This document shows, piece after piece, positions 46,285 to 56,192 of a stretch of 64,000 nt of DNA. Under the pieces are notes generated by a model that saw only the letters and a list, made by a program, of their open reading frames with translations, did no database searches and was not told the origin of the DNA. Each line of letters starts with the position of its first letter. The stretch's first letter is position 1. A program made the translations under genes and the position numbers. The DNA is from Bacteroidetes bacterium GWA2_40_15 (lineage in GTDB: Bacteria; Bacteroidota; Bacteroidia; Bacteroidales; VadinHA17), in assembly GCA_001768195.1 (NCBI GenBank), contig MENI01000053.1, positions 1 through 64,000 on the forward strand, in the 5' to 3' direction.

Positions 46285-47844
46285 GTGGTTAATAAGGATT
46301 TAATCATTGATGTTGGTGATTCCGAGGTTTCTTTAGCCTTGTTGGAAGACAAGCAGTTAATTGAATTAAACAAGGAAAAGCGAAATATTAAGTTTTCAGT
46401 CGGGGATATTTATCTTGGAAAAGTTAAAAAGATAATGCCCGGACTGAATGCTGCTTTTATCAATGTCGGTTATGAAAGGGATGCATTCCTGCATTACCTT
46501 GATCTCGGAGCTCAGTTCAGAACTCATCAGAAATATTATACCTCAGCCATCCAAAAGCAGGGCAAAGTACCACCTGTTCATAAGTTCAAACCAGAACCCG
46601 ATATCGATAAAGATGGTAAAATAACAGATGTCCTTACTCAGGGGCAGACAGTTATTGTGCAGGTTACAAAAGAACCCATTTCAACTAAAGGACCAAGACT
46701 ATCTGCCGAAATTTCACTTGCAGGCCGGAACCTTGTTCTTATGCCATATTACGATAAGGTTTCCATTTCATCAAAGATTGAAAGCGTCGAGGAAAAGAAC
46801 CGTCTGAAATCCCTGGTTCAGAGCATAAAACCAAGGAACTACGGGGTAATTGTCAGAACAGTGGCCGAAGGGAAAAAAGTTGCAGTTCTTGATGCTGAAC
46901 TTCGTGAACTGGTAATAAAATGGGAATCGGCTTTTCTGTCTGTAAAAAAAGAGGTGAAATCACCCCGGTTGTTTATCGGAGAGATGAACAGGACATCCAC
47001 TATCCTGAGAGATATGCTGAATGTCACTTTCAACAGTATTCATGTTAATGACCCGGCGTTTGCTGAAGATGTTATTCAGTATATCAGGGAGATTGCACCG
47101 GAAAAAGAGAAAATAGTAAAAGTATACAAAGGCACCCTGCCCATCTTTGACCATTTTGGAGTCAACAAACAGATCAAAGCCCTATTTGGTAAAACCGTTT
47201 CATTTAAACTTGGAGCATACCTTATAATTGAACATACTGAGGCACTTCATGTAATAGATGTTAACAGCGGTAACAGATCAAGATCAGGTAACAACCAGGA
47301 ATCGAATGCCCTTGAAGTGAATATGGAAGCTGCTGTTGAAATTGCCAGGCAATTGCGATTAAGAGATATGGGGGGGATTATAGTTGTTGATTTCATCGAT
47401 ATGCAAACTTCGGAGAATAAACAGCAACTTTATGATAAGGTAAAGGAGGTGATGACCAATGACAGGACGAAGCACAATATTCTTCCGCTTACGAAATTTG
47501 GTATCATGCAGATCACACGCCAGCGGGTCAGACCTGAAATGAATATTGTAACTGACGAAAAATGCCCTGCATGCCAGGGAACAGGCGAAATAAAACCTAC
47601 CATATTATTCACCGATGAACTTGAAAGTGGACTCTCCTTTATTGTTGATAAGATAAAAACCAGGAAAATAATCCTTAACGTACATCCCTTTGTAGCTGCA
47701 TACCTTAAGAAAGGACTGATCCCTATTTGCCGGAAATGGAACTTTAAGTACAAGATCAGCCTTAAGGTTCAGCCTGTAACTTCTTATCATATGCTCGAAT
47801 ACCATTTCTTCGATCATTTCAATAATGAAATAGACCTGGTCTGA
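46285..47844 (+). CDS. rng: Ribonuclease G/E family
   Basis: 519 residues from a GTG start at 46285. Endoribonuclease for rRNA maturation and RNA decay. An N-terminal S1 domain (about 38-130, GDIYLGKVKKIMPGLNAAFINVG), catalytic acidic residues in HVIDVNSG and VVDFIDM, and the zinc-link CPACQGTG are present. No long C-terminal scaffold as in E. coli RNase E, so RNase G-like. The conserved opening NKDLIIDVGDSEVSLALLE supports the GTG. Confidence 0.95.
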   Translation: MVNKDLIIDVGDSEVSLALLEDKQLIELNKEKRNIKFSVGDIYLGKVKKIMPGLNAAFINVGYERDAFLHYLDLGAQFRTHQKYYTSAIQKQGKVPPVHKFKPEPDIDKDGKITDVLTQGQTVIVQVTKEPISTKGPRLSAEISLAGRNLVLMPYYDKVSISSKIESVEEKNRLKSLVQSIKPRNYGVIVRTVAEGKKVAVLDAELRELVIKWESAFLSVKKEVKSPRLFIGEMNRTSTILRDMLNVTFNSIHVNDPAFAEDVIQYIREIAPEKEKIVKVYKGTLPIFDHFGVNKQIKALFGKTVSFKLGAYLIIEHTEALHVIDVNSGNRSRSGNNQESNALEVNMEAAVEIARQLRLRDMGGIIVVDFIDMQTSENKQQLYDKVKEVMTNDRTKHNILPLTKFGIMQITRQRVRPEMNIVTDEKCPACQGTGEIKPTILFTDELESGLSFIVDKIKTRKIILNVHPFVAAYLKKGLIPICRKWNFKYKISLKVQPVTSYHMLEYHFFDHFNNEIDLV

Positions 47845-47948
47845 AAAAAGGCGCAGGGCCCAGGACTCAGGGCAAAATGGGAAATGCGAAAAACTTTGCG
47901 ACCTTTGCGGTTAATGGATTTTAAAGTCAAATATTAAAAACTATTATA
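47845..47948. repeat. CTTTGCG repeat between rng and dsbD
   Basis: Short gap holding GGCGCAGGGCCCAGG-type low-complexity sequence and a CTTTGCGACCTTTGCGGTTAA pair at about 47889-47909 related to the repeat at 56-91. Confidence 0.5.
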
Positions 47949-49934
47949 ATGAGAAAAATTTTACTTATTATATTCTTTGTAATAACTGCATTACACATTT
48001 CTGCTCAGATCTATGATCCGGTAACCTGGGATTTCAGCTATGAGAAAAAAGGAGATAATCAATATGAGATCGTAATCACTGCATCCATTGAAGACGGGTC
48101 ACACATCTATGCAATGATTGTGCCTGATGGCGGACCTATACCAACTTCATTCTCATTCGATACTCTTAAGAGCTATAAGCTCGATGGAACTACTTTTAAT
48201 GTTATTCCTCCAATTGAAAAAATGGACGAGGCTTTCGGTTTTAAGATTAAAACATACAGCAAAAAGGCCGAGTTCAGGCAGAAAGTAACTGCGGTTGATC
48301 CTTCATTTACAGTTACAGGAATAGTTAATTTCATGGCCTGCAACAATGTTACCTGCTCTCCTCCGAAGGATGTGGATTTCTCGGTAAGAATTTCAGGTGG
48401 AACAAATCAACCTGAAGCAGCAGAAAGTGGTAAGATCAGTTCAGCTGATGTTTCGACTTCATCCGGGAGCGGAGGATTGTTGAAATTTTTTCTCATCTCT
48501 CTCCTTGCAGGATTTGCCGGTGTTCTTACACCATGTGTCTTTCCTATGATCCCCATGACTGTTGCATTCTTTTCACAGGGAACAGGGAACAAAGGACAGT
48601 CAGTTATAAAAGCTCTCATTTTCGGGATATCAATAGTACTCATTTATTCATCGCTTGGAGTAGTTGTTTCTCTTACAAGTGCAGGAGCCGGTTTTGCCAA
48701 TGCACTCAGTACTCACTGGATACCGAATACGATCTTCTTTGCATTGTTTGTGATTTTTGCCACTTCGTTTTTCGGGGCATTTGAGATTGTCCTGCCAAAT
48801 AAATGGGCTTCAGGCGCCGACTCAAAAGCAGATCAGGGAGGAATGCTGGCTGCATTTTTCATGGGACTGACTACGGTTATTGTATCATTCTCATGCACAG
48901 GTCCGATTGTTGGAGCGCTCCTGGTAGAGGCTGCAACTGGTGATGTTTTGAGACCCACAATAGGTATGGTTGGTTTCGGTCTTGCATTTGCCCTCCCATT
49001 CACAATTTTTGCTCTTTTCCCGTCGGTAATGAGCAAAATGCCTAAATCGGGAGGGTGGCTTAATTCAATTAAGGTAGTTCTGGGATTCATTATGCTTGCC
49101 TTCAGCATGAAGTTCATTATGACTGTTGACAGTGTCTACAATCTGGGGTTATTATCAAGAGATCTCTTTCTCGCAATCTGGATCGTCATCTTTTCATTAA
49201 TGGGTCTTAACCTGATGGGTAAGATTAAGTTTTCACACGACAGTGACCTTCCAAATATTGGTACTTTCAGGTTATTCCTGATAATAGCGATATTCTCCTT
49301 TGTTGTTTACATGGTTCCGGGTCTTTTCGGAGCACCGCTGAAGGCTTTATCTTCATTTCTGCCGTCACAGTCAAAATCGCAGCTTAACCTGCCTCTTATT
49401 ATTTCACAGAACAGAGGGGAAGGAGCATTTGTAAGTCAGCAGATTCCTGTAAGTGCAATTTGTTCTGAGCCCAGGCATGATGATATATTTGAAATGCCGC
49501 TCGGTCTTACAGGATATTTCGATCTTAAGCAGGGACTTGCATGTGCTAAAGAGCAAAACAAACCGGTACTGATCGACTTTAAAGGCCATGCATGTGCCAA
49601 CTGTAAGCTAATGGAGGCTAAGGTTTGGTCCGATCCTGAGGTGCTCAGACGTCTCAGGGATAACTTTGTGATTATTGCACTTTATGTTGATGACAGGACA
49701 CAGCTTCCTGAGAGCGAATGGATAACATCTCAGATAGATGGGAAAGTAAAGAAGACTATAGGTAAAATTAATGAGGAGCTTGAAATTTCGAAATTCAGAA
49801 CCAATGCCCTGCCGCTTTATGTTATTGCTGATCATGAAGGCAATCCTGTAATCACTCCTATGCCCACAAATCTGAATGTGGAGGAATATAAGAAGTGGCT
49901 TGACGAAGGTTTTACGGCATTTAATAAGAAATAG
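47949..49934 (+). CDS. DsbD-type thiol-disulfide reductase
   Basis: 661 residues. Signal peptide, an N-terminal DsbD-alpha-like domain (to about 155), an eight-helix membrane domain with its redox Cys in LTPCVFPMIPMTV and SCTGPIVG, and a C-terminal thioredoxin domain with CANC near residues 547-550. Carries reducing power from cytoplasmic thioredoxin to the periplasm, for disulfide repair or cytochrome c maturation. Monocistronic, ending at a large hairpin. Confidence 0.92.
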   Translation: MRKILLIIFFVITALHISAQIYDPVTWDFSYEKKGDNQYEIVITASIEDGSHIYAMIVPDGGPIPTSFSFDTLKSYKLDGTTFNVIPPIEKMDEAFGFKIKTYSKKAEFRQKVTAVDPSFTVTGIVNFMACNNVTCSPPKDVDFSVRISGGTNQPEAAESGKISSADVSTSSGSGGLLKFFLISLLAGFAGVLTPCVFPMIPMTVAFFSQGTGNKGQSVIKALIFGISIVLIYSSLGVVVSLTSAGAGFANALSTHWIPNTIFFALFVIFATSFFGAFEIVLPNKWASGADSKADQGGMLAAFFMGLTTVIVSFSCTGPIVGALLVEAATGDVLRPTIGMVGFGLAFALPFTIFALFPSVMSKMPKSGGWLNSIKVVLGFIMLAFSMKFIMTVDSVYNLGLLSRDLFLAIWIVIFSLMGLNLMGKIKFSHDSDLPNIGTFRLFLIIAIFSFVVYMVPGLFGAPLKALSSFLPSQSKSQLNLPLIISQNRGEGAFVSQQIPVSAICSEPRHDDIFEMPLGLTGYFDLKQGLACAKEQNKPVLIDFKGHACANCKLMEAKVWSDPEVLRRLRDNFVIIALYVDDRTQLPESEWITSQIDGKVKKTIGKINEELEISKFRTNALPLYVIADHEGNPVITPMPTNLNVEEYKKWLDEGFTAFNKK

Positions 49935-50014
49935 TTTCCCGCTGATGTCGCAGATTTTCGCAGATGTTATTTACGTTTGTCCAATCTGCGCCGATCTGCG
50001 TGATCTGCGGGAAA
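49935..50014. repeat. Long CGCAGAT hairpin between convergent genes
   Basis: Outer arms TTTCCCGC (49935-49942) and GCGGGAAA (50007-50014) are exact. Inside, CGCAGAT occurs twice on the left (49949, 49959) and ATCTGCG twice on the right (49984, 49994), so several stems are possible. It fills nearly the whole gap and can end both transcripts. Confidence 0.8.
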
Positions 50015-50017
50015 ATC

Positions 50018-50674
50018 CTAGAACTTCCCGAACTTGAAGGTTATGTTATAGTTCCAGCCTTCAATTGATTGTGAGCTTGCTACAGGTGGCTGTGCTGATC
50101 CGATATCAAATGGTGTTGTAATTAAATATGATGCGCCGAATGCCAGGCGGAAATGTCTTGTTATGTTAAGTTCAAGTTCAGCCGATGGTTCAAAAACCAG
50201 GATTGCTTCCGATTCCTCAATGAAATTATCTTCAAAATCAGAATCTTTTGTCACATAGGATACGCCTCCTGCTCCCAGAAGCATCGGGAATGCCAGATGG
50301 ACAGGGAACCTTGGCATCAGTATCGGCTCAATATATAAGCCGCCATAACCTCCGGTAAGAAAAGCTTCTTTATCAATTCCTGGTTCATAATGATATTCAT
50401 TGATAAAACCCTTGCCACCAAACCCAAATCCAAAAGACTGTGCAGCTATCCATTCGAATTTTCCACCGAACATCACCGCATGTTCTCCTCCTATCTGTGA
50501 ATATCCTGAGCTGAAGGCGCCATATGCCCCTCCCGGTCTGTTATGTCCGAACAAAGTCATATACTCATCCGATTTCTCTTTCTTTCCCGTTTTTTTTGTC
50601 GAATCGGGATCCTGACTATAGATGAAAGAACTAACAATAACCAATAGAGCTGATAAGATGACAATCTTTTTCAT
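50018..50674 (-). CDS. Probable outer-membrane beta-barrel protein
   Basis: 218 residues: signal peptide (MKKIVILSALLVIVSSFIYS), a short Lys/Glu linker, then alternating strands rich in Gly and aromatics, ending in Phe (NITFKFGKF), a typical barrel C-terminus. No closer family recognised. Last gene of the second ECF sigma region. Confidence 0.7.
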   Translation of the reverse strand: MKKIVILSALLVIVSSFIYSQDPDSTKKTGKKEKSDEYMTLFGHNRPGGAYGAFSSGYSQIGGEHAVMFGGKFEWIAAQSFGFGFGGKGFINEYHYEPGIDKEAFLTGGYGGLYIEPILMPRFPVHLAFPMLLGAGGVSYVTKDSDFEDNFIEESEAILVFEPSAELELNITRHFRLAFGASYLITTPFDIGSAQPPVASSQSIEGWNYNITFKFGKF

Positions 50675-50695
50675 TTGTACTTATATTATATTAAT

Positions 50696-51208
50696 TTAAA
50701 AAACATACGAAATTGATACAGCAAAATCCCAGGGAGTCACTCTCAGAAATGACGGGAATGCGAGTTCCACATATGGCTTTACATTTAGACTGATATTCAG
50801 CGGAATATCAGTGATCCGGTATTCAGCAGCAACCCATCCGTCCATGCCGATTAATGGACAGAACCTGTCGCCATGGAAGTAGTAGTCCTCTCCCATAAAT
50901 TTTACATGATCTGAATATATGAACCCGACATGACCTCCGTACCCCCATGCAAAAACCAGGTTTGGTGATATATCTCCTATTGAGGTTTCATAGATTACTT
51001 TCAGTCCGGTGAACTGAACTCCCCTGTCATTAAAACTTAAAAGTCCGTTGAAGGCTACTTCTGCATTACCGGCTTCCTGCGACACTTGGTAAAAGATTCC
51101 GCTTGTGTAACCCATTCTGAATCCTGCCTGGCGCGTTTCAAACTGCGCATTAAGCGGTAATGAGGTCAGGATCAGCAAGATGCAAATTGATACTATGCTT
51201 CTGTTCAT
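50696..51208 (-). CDS. Probable small outer-membrane beta-barrel protein
   Basis: 170 residues with signal peptide (MNRSIVSICILLILTSLPLNA). Strand-rich with repeated GYGGHVGF and similar Gly patterns, ending ISYVF; reads as an eight-stranded barrel. Unknown role. Followed 21 bases later by the other barrel gene, and preceded by the DUF4097-like gene. Confidence 0.68.
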   Translation of the reverse strand: MNRSIVSICILLILTSLPLNAQFETRQAGFRMGYTSGIFYQVSQEAGNAEVAFNGLLSFNDRGVQFTGLKVIYETSIGDISPNLVFAWGYGGHVGFIYSDHVKFMGEDYYFHGDRFCPLIGMDGWVAAEYRITDIPLNISLNVKPYVELAFPSFLRVTPWDFAVSISYVF

Positions 51209-51275
51209 ACTATTATTTTGAGTTGTTTTATGGATAAAGACAGAATTGATTTTCTAAGGTTGCATATCCGAATCA

Positions 51276-52358
51276 TTATCTCACATAAATTTTTCCCCTG
51301 CTGGCATCGATCTTCAGTAACCTCTCACCGGGGTTCTGCCCTGCAGCGCCTGTTTTCATATATTCTTTCTTACTTTCATCCAGGGTCCTCTCATCAGTTT
51401 TTAATCCCGGCGGAAGCACCAGAAAGGTATTAGCAGTCCTTATCTCAAACCTGTAGGAGGCATCGGGATCAAACTCAAGAGATACATCGGAGAATCCGGA
51501 ATTTATGTTAACCGATTCAAACTGTGGAGCAATATGCTCAAAGTTCAGATTTCCATACCTCGAAACCAGATTGAGTGATCCTGTTAACGATCGTACCTCA
51601 AAGTCTGTAAAATAGGAGTCACCCTCAAGATTACCGATGTTGTCGATGAACAGGTCATCGCGTCTCGATTCAATTTCAATCTCACCGGCCTTGTTTATCC
51701 TGTATTTTGATGAAATGGTTTTAATCTTTACCCTTTTAATATCACTAATGGTTATGTCAGAGAATGAGGCATTGATGCTCCCTGAAAGAAATGAAGTGAT
51801 TGTTGCATCGCAGAAAGAGAGGTTGAGGCTGCATTTTCTGCCAGGAACATCAGCCTTCAGTGATCCGTTTGACAGGGTAAGTTCAAAATTACCGCTGTTC
51901 TTTTCCATGAATACATCGCCATACCTGTTTTCGACACGGAGATTCATGTATTCCGGAACATTTATATAGTAATTGATCTCAACCTGTGATTCATAATTGA
52001 TCACCTTATTAGTCATACCCTTGAAGTTCTCAAAGAATGCATTGATGCTCTGGTTAAACACTGTTTGAGCAAGAAGAAGATTTCCGGTCCCGGAGATTTT
52101 TACACTTATCTCGTCGAACATCTTGTTCAGCTTCGATTGGTTTGAGGCCGATGCCTTAATCTCAGCCCTTATAAAAACCGAGTCCTTTTGCCAGGTGGTA
52201 ATCTCTATTGTGCCATACTTGTTGTTCACCTCCAGCACGCTCTCCTTTGTTGTGGGGAAACTCCTGATGAAGCTTCTTGATTCCGAAGCACCCTGTGGCA
52301 ACAGACGGTTAAAGGGCAGCAATACAAGTATTAATATCAAAATTTTTTTACAGCTCAT
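51276..52358 (-). CDS. DUF4097-type secreted beta-repeat protein
   Basis: 360 residues from ATG 52358, which gives a clean signal peptide (MSCKKILILILVLLPFNRLL) and an 11-base overlap with the preceding gene; an ATG further upstream adds 16 residues. The mature part repeats short strands with Gly-Asn-Leu turns (YGTIEITTWQ, NRYGDVFM, SRYGNLNFEH, ASRGKIYV), the right-handed beta pattern of DUF4097/GIN-domain adhesin-like proteins. Probably an envelope sensor or effector of the sigma module. Confidence 0.78.
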   Translation of the reverse strand: MSCKKILILILVLLPFNRLLPQGASESRSFIRSFPTTKESVLEVNNKYGTIEITTWQKDSVFIRAEIKASASNQSKLNKMFDEISVKISGTGNLLLAQTVFNQSINAFFENFKGMTNKVINYESQVEINYYINVPEYMNLRVENRYGDVFMEKNSGNFELTLSNGSLKADVPGRKCSLNLSFCDATITSFLSGSINASFSDITISDIKRVKIKTISSKYRINKAGEIEIESRRDDLFIDNIGNLEGDSYFTDFEVRSLTGSLNLVSRYGNLNFEHIAPQFESVNINSGFSDVSLEFDPDASYRFEIRTANTFLVLPPGLKTDERTLDESKKEYMKTGAAGQNPGERLLKIDASRGKIYVR

Positions 52359-52893
52359 GGCTTTTATTTTTTTCAGCATTAGTCTCACTCTCCCTGAGAA
52401 TTGCAAGCATATTCTCGAGGATCTTGATTTTTATTGTGTAGTTTCTGATCAGGGCCTCCACTACTTCCTGGTTTGCAATATTATCTTTAAGGTCTTTCTT
52501 CAGATCGGCATATATGCTGTCGATCTGTAAAAGATCGTTATTCAGTTCTTTCTTAAGTTCCGGATTAGTAGCAAGCATAGGTTCTGCCTCGCGGTAAAGT
52601 GCGTTTACCTGGTTGGTATAATATGCTTCAGCCTCTTTAAGCTGCTGCCTTGCAGGAAGATCTCCGTTTGTTGATAAAGCTATATTGCGGTTCACACTGC
52701 TACGGCCTAACTGGTAGAAAAACAGTGATATACCGATAATTGCAATCACCATGGCTGCAAACGATAACCACTTTCTCAAAGGCTTTCTGTCTGACTTCAG
52801 ATCTTTCCCGATCCGGTTCCACACTTCCGGCGAAGGTTCGCGGATGTCAAGTGAATCCCTGTTTTCCCTGATGTAATCCTCAAGTTTGTCCAT
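52348..52893 (-). CDS. Single-pass membrane protein, probable anti-sigma factor
   Basis: 181 residues: cytoplasmic N-terminus with WNRIGKDL, a membrane helix at about 43-61 (WLSFAAMVIAIIGISLFFY) and a periplasmic coiled coil to the end. It overlaps the sigma gene by 14 bases. Size and layout differ from the other module's partner but the position is the same. Confidence 0.72.
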   Translation of the reverse strand: MDKLEDYIRENRDSLDIREPSPEVWNRIGKDLKSDRKPLRKWLSFAAMVIAIIGISLFFYQLGRSSVNRNIALSTNGDLPARQQLKEAEAYYTNQVNALYREAEPMLATNPELKKELNNDLLQIDSIYADLKKDLKDNIANQEVVEALIRNYTIKIKILENMLAILRESETNAEKNKSHEL

Positions 52894-53431
52894 ATATCCG
52901 GTTTTTTGAGAGTTGACTTCTTAATTTATTCTTTGCCCTGGAGTATTGAGATTTGGATGTCGATTCAGAGATCCCGAGAATCTGTGCAATCTCCGAATGA
53001 TCATATCCTTCAAGCAGGTATAATGAAAGTATCACCCTGTACCCGTCGGGCAGAATCTCTATGTTTTTGATTATCTGTGATATATCATACGCTATTTCAT
53101 CATCTTCCTCGTAGACATCGATGGGCAGATTGTCGGTAAGCATCAGGTCGATCTTATTTTTATGCAGGTGGTTTATACACTTATTGATAAGGATCCTCTT
53201 AAGCCATGCCCCGAAAGTTGATTCAAATCTGAAGAAATTTATGTTCCTGAAGCAGTCAACGAATGTCTCCTGGAGTATATCTTCTGCATCCTCCCTGTTA
53301 TTAAGCATCCTGTAAGCAATGTTGTACATAGCCTTTGAATACTGGGTATAAAGCCGGAACTGAGCCTGGCTGCTGCCTTTTCTACACTCCTCTATTAACG
53401 GAGCATGTATGTGCACATCAAAATTATCCAC
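52880..53431 (-). CDS. ECF RNA polymerase sigma factor
   Basis: 183 residues. Region 2 has EDAEDILQETFVDCFRNINFF...AWLKRILINKCINHLHK and region 4 LPDGYRVILSLYLLEGYDHSEIAQILGISESTSKSQYSRAK. Heads a unit of five genes reaching 50018 (sigma, membrane protein, DUF4097-type, two barrels). Confidence 0.93.
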   Translation of the reverse strand: MDNFDVHIHAPLIEECRKGSSQAQFRLYTQYSKAMYNIAYRMLNNREDAEDILQETFVDCFRNINFFRFESTFGAWLKRILINKCINHLHKNKIDLMLTDNLPIDVYEEDDEIAYDISQIIKNIEILPDGYRVILSLYLLEGYDHSEIAQILGISESTSKSQYSRAKNKLRSQLSKNRIYGQT

Positions 53432-53464
53432 CTGATAGTCTTACCTGATTACAAAGACAATAAC

Positions 53465-55114
53465 TTAATTGCGGGGTTGCATCCCGGCGCTGAAAATATT
53501 CTGTTTTTTTCGTACGGGAATTACAATGAATGTATACAAAAATAATAATATGCTTATAAACAATGATATCCGCATAATGAAATCACCATGTTTCACATAG
53601 AAGGTTATTCTATCTTCTTTGATAATTTCTCCTTTTATTACCCTCTCAGTGTACCATTCGCTCTCATTCCGGTTTTTACCTTTTATATCAATGAAGCATG
53701 AGATGCCTGTATTTCCACATCTTGCCACCGGCCTTCGTGTTTCTATCGCCCTGAGGGAGGCATAGGAGAGATGTTGCCTGTAGCCTCCGGTATTCTTCCA
53801 CCAGCCGTCATTTGTTATGATGAAAAGTGCATTAGCACCATTCCTTGCATACTCTGTTACAAATGAGCCGAATACAGATTCGTAGCATATTATCGGTGCA
53901 ATTCCGGATCCGGTTCTCTGGTGTGTTAAGACACTTCTTGCTTCCTGTGAGCCATAACCCCACCGTGAACCTCCAAGGTATGGGAGTATTCTGCCAAGCA
54001 GCCTGCCCGGACCATTGAAAAACTGCATTTCGATACCGGGGACTAATTTTGATTTGTGATAGTATTCAAAGTTCTTCCCTGTATCGATCCTTATTGCCGA
54101 ATTGAAATGATCAGAGTAGTATCCTGATGCATCCCTTTTAACCGCACTTCTTGTAGGAGGTTCATCCGTTGCATCATATTGCCTGAAGGTTACAACTCCT
54201 GCCACAACTGATGCATCAGGATATCTCCTTAGCATATCTTGTAACATTCTTATATATGGGTCATTCTGAAGATCATCGAGATTTACCGGATCATCAACAG
54301 TTGTTTCGGGAGTAATGATCCAGTCTGTATTCTTAGAAACCGAATCCCCAGCCAGTTTAATGACCTTCTGAAGCTGTGTATTGAACGGTACAACAAATTT
54401 TTCGGTGTAAGGATCGGTATTTGGCTGAACGATAACAACCTCTTCAGGAGCTGCAGAGCTTTCTTTTATAAAGTTATAGCGCCACAATGAGAAGGCAGAG
54501 GGTATAATTATAATACTTATCCACGCTATTGCCAGTGAAGTTGTTTTTCTCCCGGCTGAATACCTTATTATTATATGTGCCAGGAGGTAATTGCTGAGGA
54601 GAATCCACAGTGTACCTCCACCGGTACCCGTATATTCATACCATTGAATAAATGCAATATCTTTTGCCAGTCCGTTACCGAGGTTCATCCAGGGTGATAT
54701 AATGCTGATATTGAGGCTGGCGAATTCGTAGGTCAGCCATAGAGTGAAGATGGAGGTTATCCCGGCAGCAATGCCTGCCCTGAGTCTGATTATAAAGGCG
54801 AGCCATAATGAAATTGCCATCAGGAATGTTAATCCGGTTATTACCATTACGGCCCCTGCCAGGCTTGCCACACGCATCCATCCCATTACTAATATGCTGA
54901 ATATCAGTAGGCCTGGGAGAATAAGTAAAAAATAAGCATTCGGTGTGTATCGTTTCCCGTTTTCATACAGGTGATTCTCAATTAAAAAGAATGGCACAAA
55001 TGAACCCGGCAGCACCAGTCCTGTACACCATCCGGTCCAGGCAAGTCCTGTCAGCGCTCCCCCTGCAACAGACAGGGATACAAGAGTATATTTGTTGAGG
55101 ATCATGTGAAACAA
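53465..55114 (-). CDS. lnt: Apolipoprotein N-acyltransferase
   Basis: 549 residues. Adds the third acyl chain to lipoproteins in the inner membrane. Five to six N-terminal helices, then a nitrilase domain with the triad Glu (TPETTVDD), Lys (YYHKSKLVPGIEMQF) and Cys (ICYESVFGSF); one last helix near 520. Longer by a few dozen residues than E. coli Lnt (512). ATG at 55114; another ATG three codons on. Confidence 0.94.
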   Translation of the reverse strand: MFHMILNKYTLVSLSVAGGALTGLAWTGWCTGLVLPGSFVPFFLIENHLYENGKRYTPNAYFLLILPGLLIFSILVMGWMRVASLAGAVMVITGLTFLMAISLWLAFIIRLRAGIAAGITSIFTLWLTYEFASLNISIISPWMNLGNGLAKDIAFIQWYEYTGTGGGTLWILLSNYLLAHIIIRYSAGRKTTSLAIAWISIIIIPSAFSLWRYNFIKESSAAPEEVVIVQPNTDPYTEKFVVPFNTQLQKVIKLAGDSVSKNTDWIITPETTVDDPVNLDDLQNDPYIRMLQDMLRRYPDASVVAGVVTFRQYDATDEPPTRSAVKRDASGYYSDHFNSAIRIDTGKNFEYYHKSKLVPGIEMQFFNGPGRLLGRILPYLGGSRWGYGSQEARSVLTHQRTGSGIAPIICYESVFGSFVTEYARNGANALFIITNDGWWKNTGGYRQHLSYASLRAIETRRPVARCGNTGISCFIDIKGKNRNESEWYTERVIKGEIIKEDRITFYVKHGDFIMRISLFISILLFLYTFIVIPVRKKQNIFSAGMQPRN

Positions 55115-55148
55115 TCAATAAGCGAATTTAACTATAATCCGTCTATGA

Positions 55149-56192
55149 TTAACTCAGATATCCCATTCTGTGAGCCAGCCAGGTGAGTAATAATGCCAGG
55201 GTGAATGCAATAACAGGAGAAATGGCCCACATCAGAAAAAATTTTCTGACTTCAGTTTTTTTAAAAATATGATTGGGTCCCAGTTTGGCAACCCCAATGC
55301 CAAGTATGGCAGCTACATTAAGCTGAACCAGCGAAGTCGGGATTCCTTCGGTAATTGAAGCAAGCAGTAATAAGCTTGATGATACAAAGGCAATAATAAC
55401 TGCCTCGAATTTGCCGAACAGTATAATCTCTTTACCGGTGTTATTTAAGATTTTGGTACCGAAAATGGAGCTCCCGATTGCAAAATTAGGAGCAATGAGA
55501 AGAGTAGACAATATCATTATCAGCAGAAAATTCCTGTCAACAGAAATATTAAGTTCATTTGCTGTCATAGTCGCAATTGGTCCGGCGGCATTAGCCACAT
55601 TATTTGCGCCTATAGAGAAGGCAACATAGAATGACATTACCAGGATCAGTCCGTTCCATACAGGCCTCATATTTGCGTTCTGTGCTCTTGACTGTGTTAA
55701 GCCTCTTCTTCTCATTGGCTTATAAATATACCTGCCTGCCAGAAAGCTGATTACAAAGGATACAACGGGGAGAATGAACCATGCAGGTATTACAACAAAG
55801 AATAGTTTATGTGAATCCAGATTATGGAAATAGAAAGCCGGTGCCACAACTGCAAGTACGGTTGCCTGGCTTGTAGACTGAGGTATGCCGGCAAGATTGG
55901 CCACCAGAAGAGAAATAGCAACAGAAAAGAGGATTATTGAAACAATTGGGAAAGTCATCAGAGCAGGATCAATTATCTCTCTTCCGATTGTTGATGCTGT
56001 GTCCTTTCCGGCGATGATAGCACCCAGAAAAACCATTATCCCGAATAGACCGGGGATAAGGTTCCTTTTTATAACATTTGCTCCATATGCAGCTGAAAAT
56101 GAAGGTCCGGTACCGCTTCCTCCCATATTTATCGCTAAGAACATTGCGATGATAAACGGTATAAGCAGATGGCTTAATAACGGAGAAGTCAT
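55149..56192 (-). CDS. Inorganic phosphate transporter, PiT family
   Basis: 347 residues and about ten membrane helices. The two PiT repeats are marked by NMGGSGTGPSFSAAYGANV near the start and YVAFSIGANNVANAAGP in the middle. Imports phosphate with protons or sodium. Could also carry sulfate, as some distant members do. No Pho regulator or PhoU-like protein adjacent. Confidence 0.88.
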   Translation of the reverse strand: MTSPLLSHLLIPFIIAMFLAINMGGSGTGPSFSAAYGANVIKRNLIPGLFGIMVFLGAIIAGKDTASTIGREIIDPALMTFPIVSIILFSVAISLLVANLAGIPQSTSQATVLAVVAPAFYFHNLDSHKLFFVVIPAWFILPVVSFVISFLAGRYIYKPMRRRGLTQSRAQNANMRPVWNGLILVMSFYVAFSIGANNVANAAGPIATMTANELNISVDRNFLLIMILSTLLIAPNFAIGSSIFGTKILNNTGKEIILFGKFEAVIIAFVSSSLLLLASITEGIPTSLVQLNVAAILGIGVAKLGPNHIFKKTEVRKFFLMWAISPVIAFTLALLLTWLAHRMGYLS

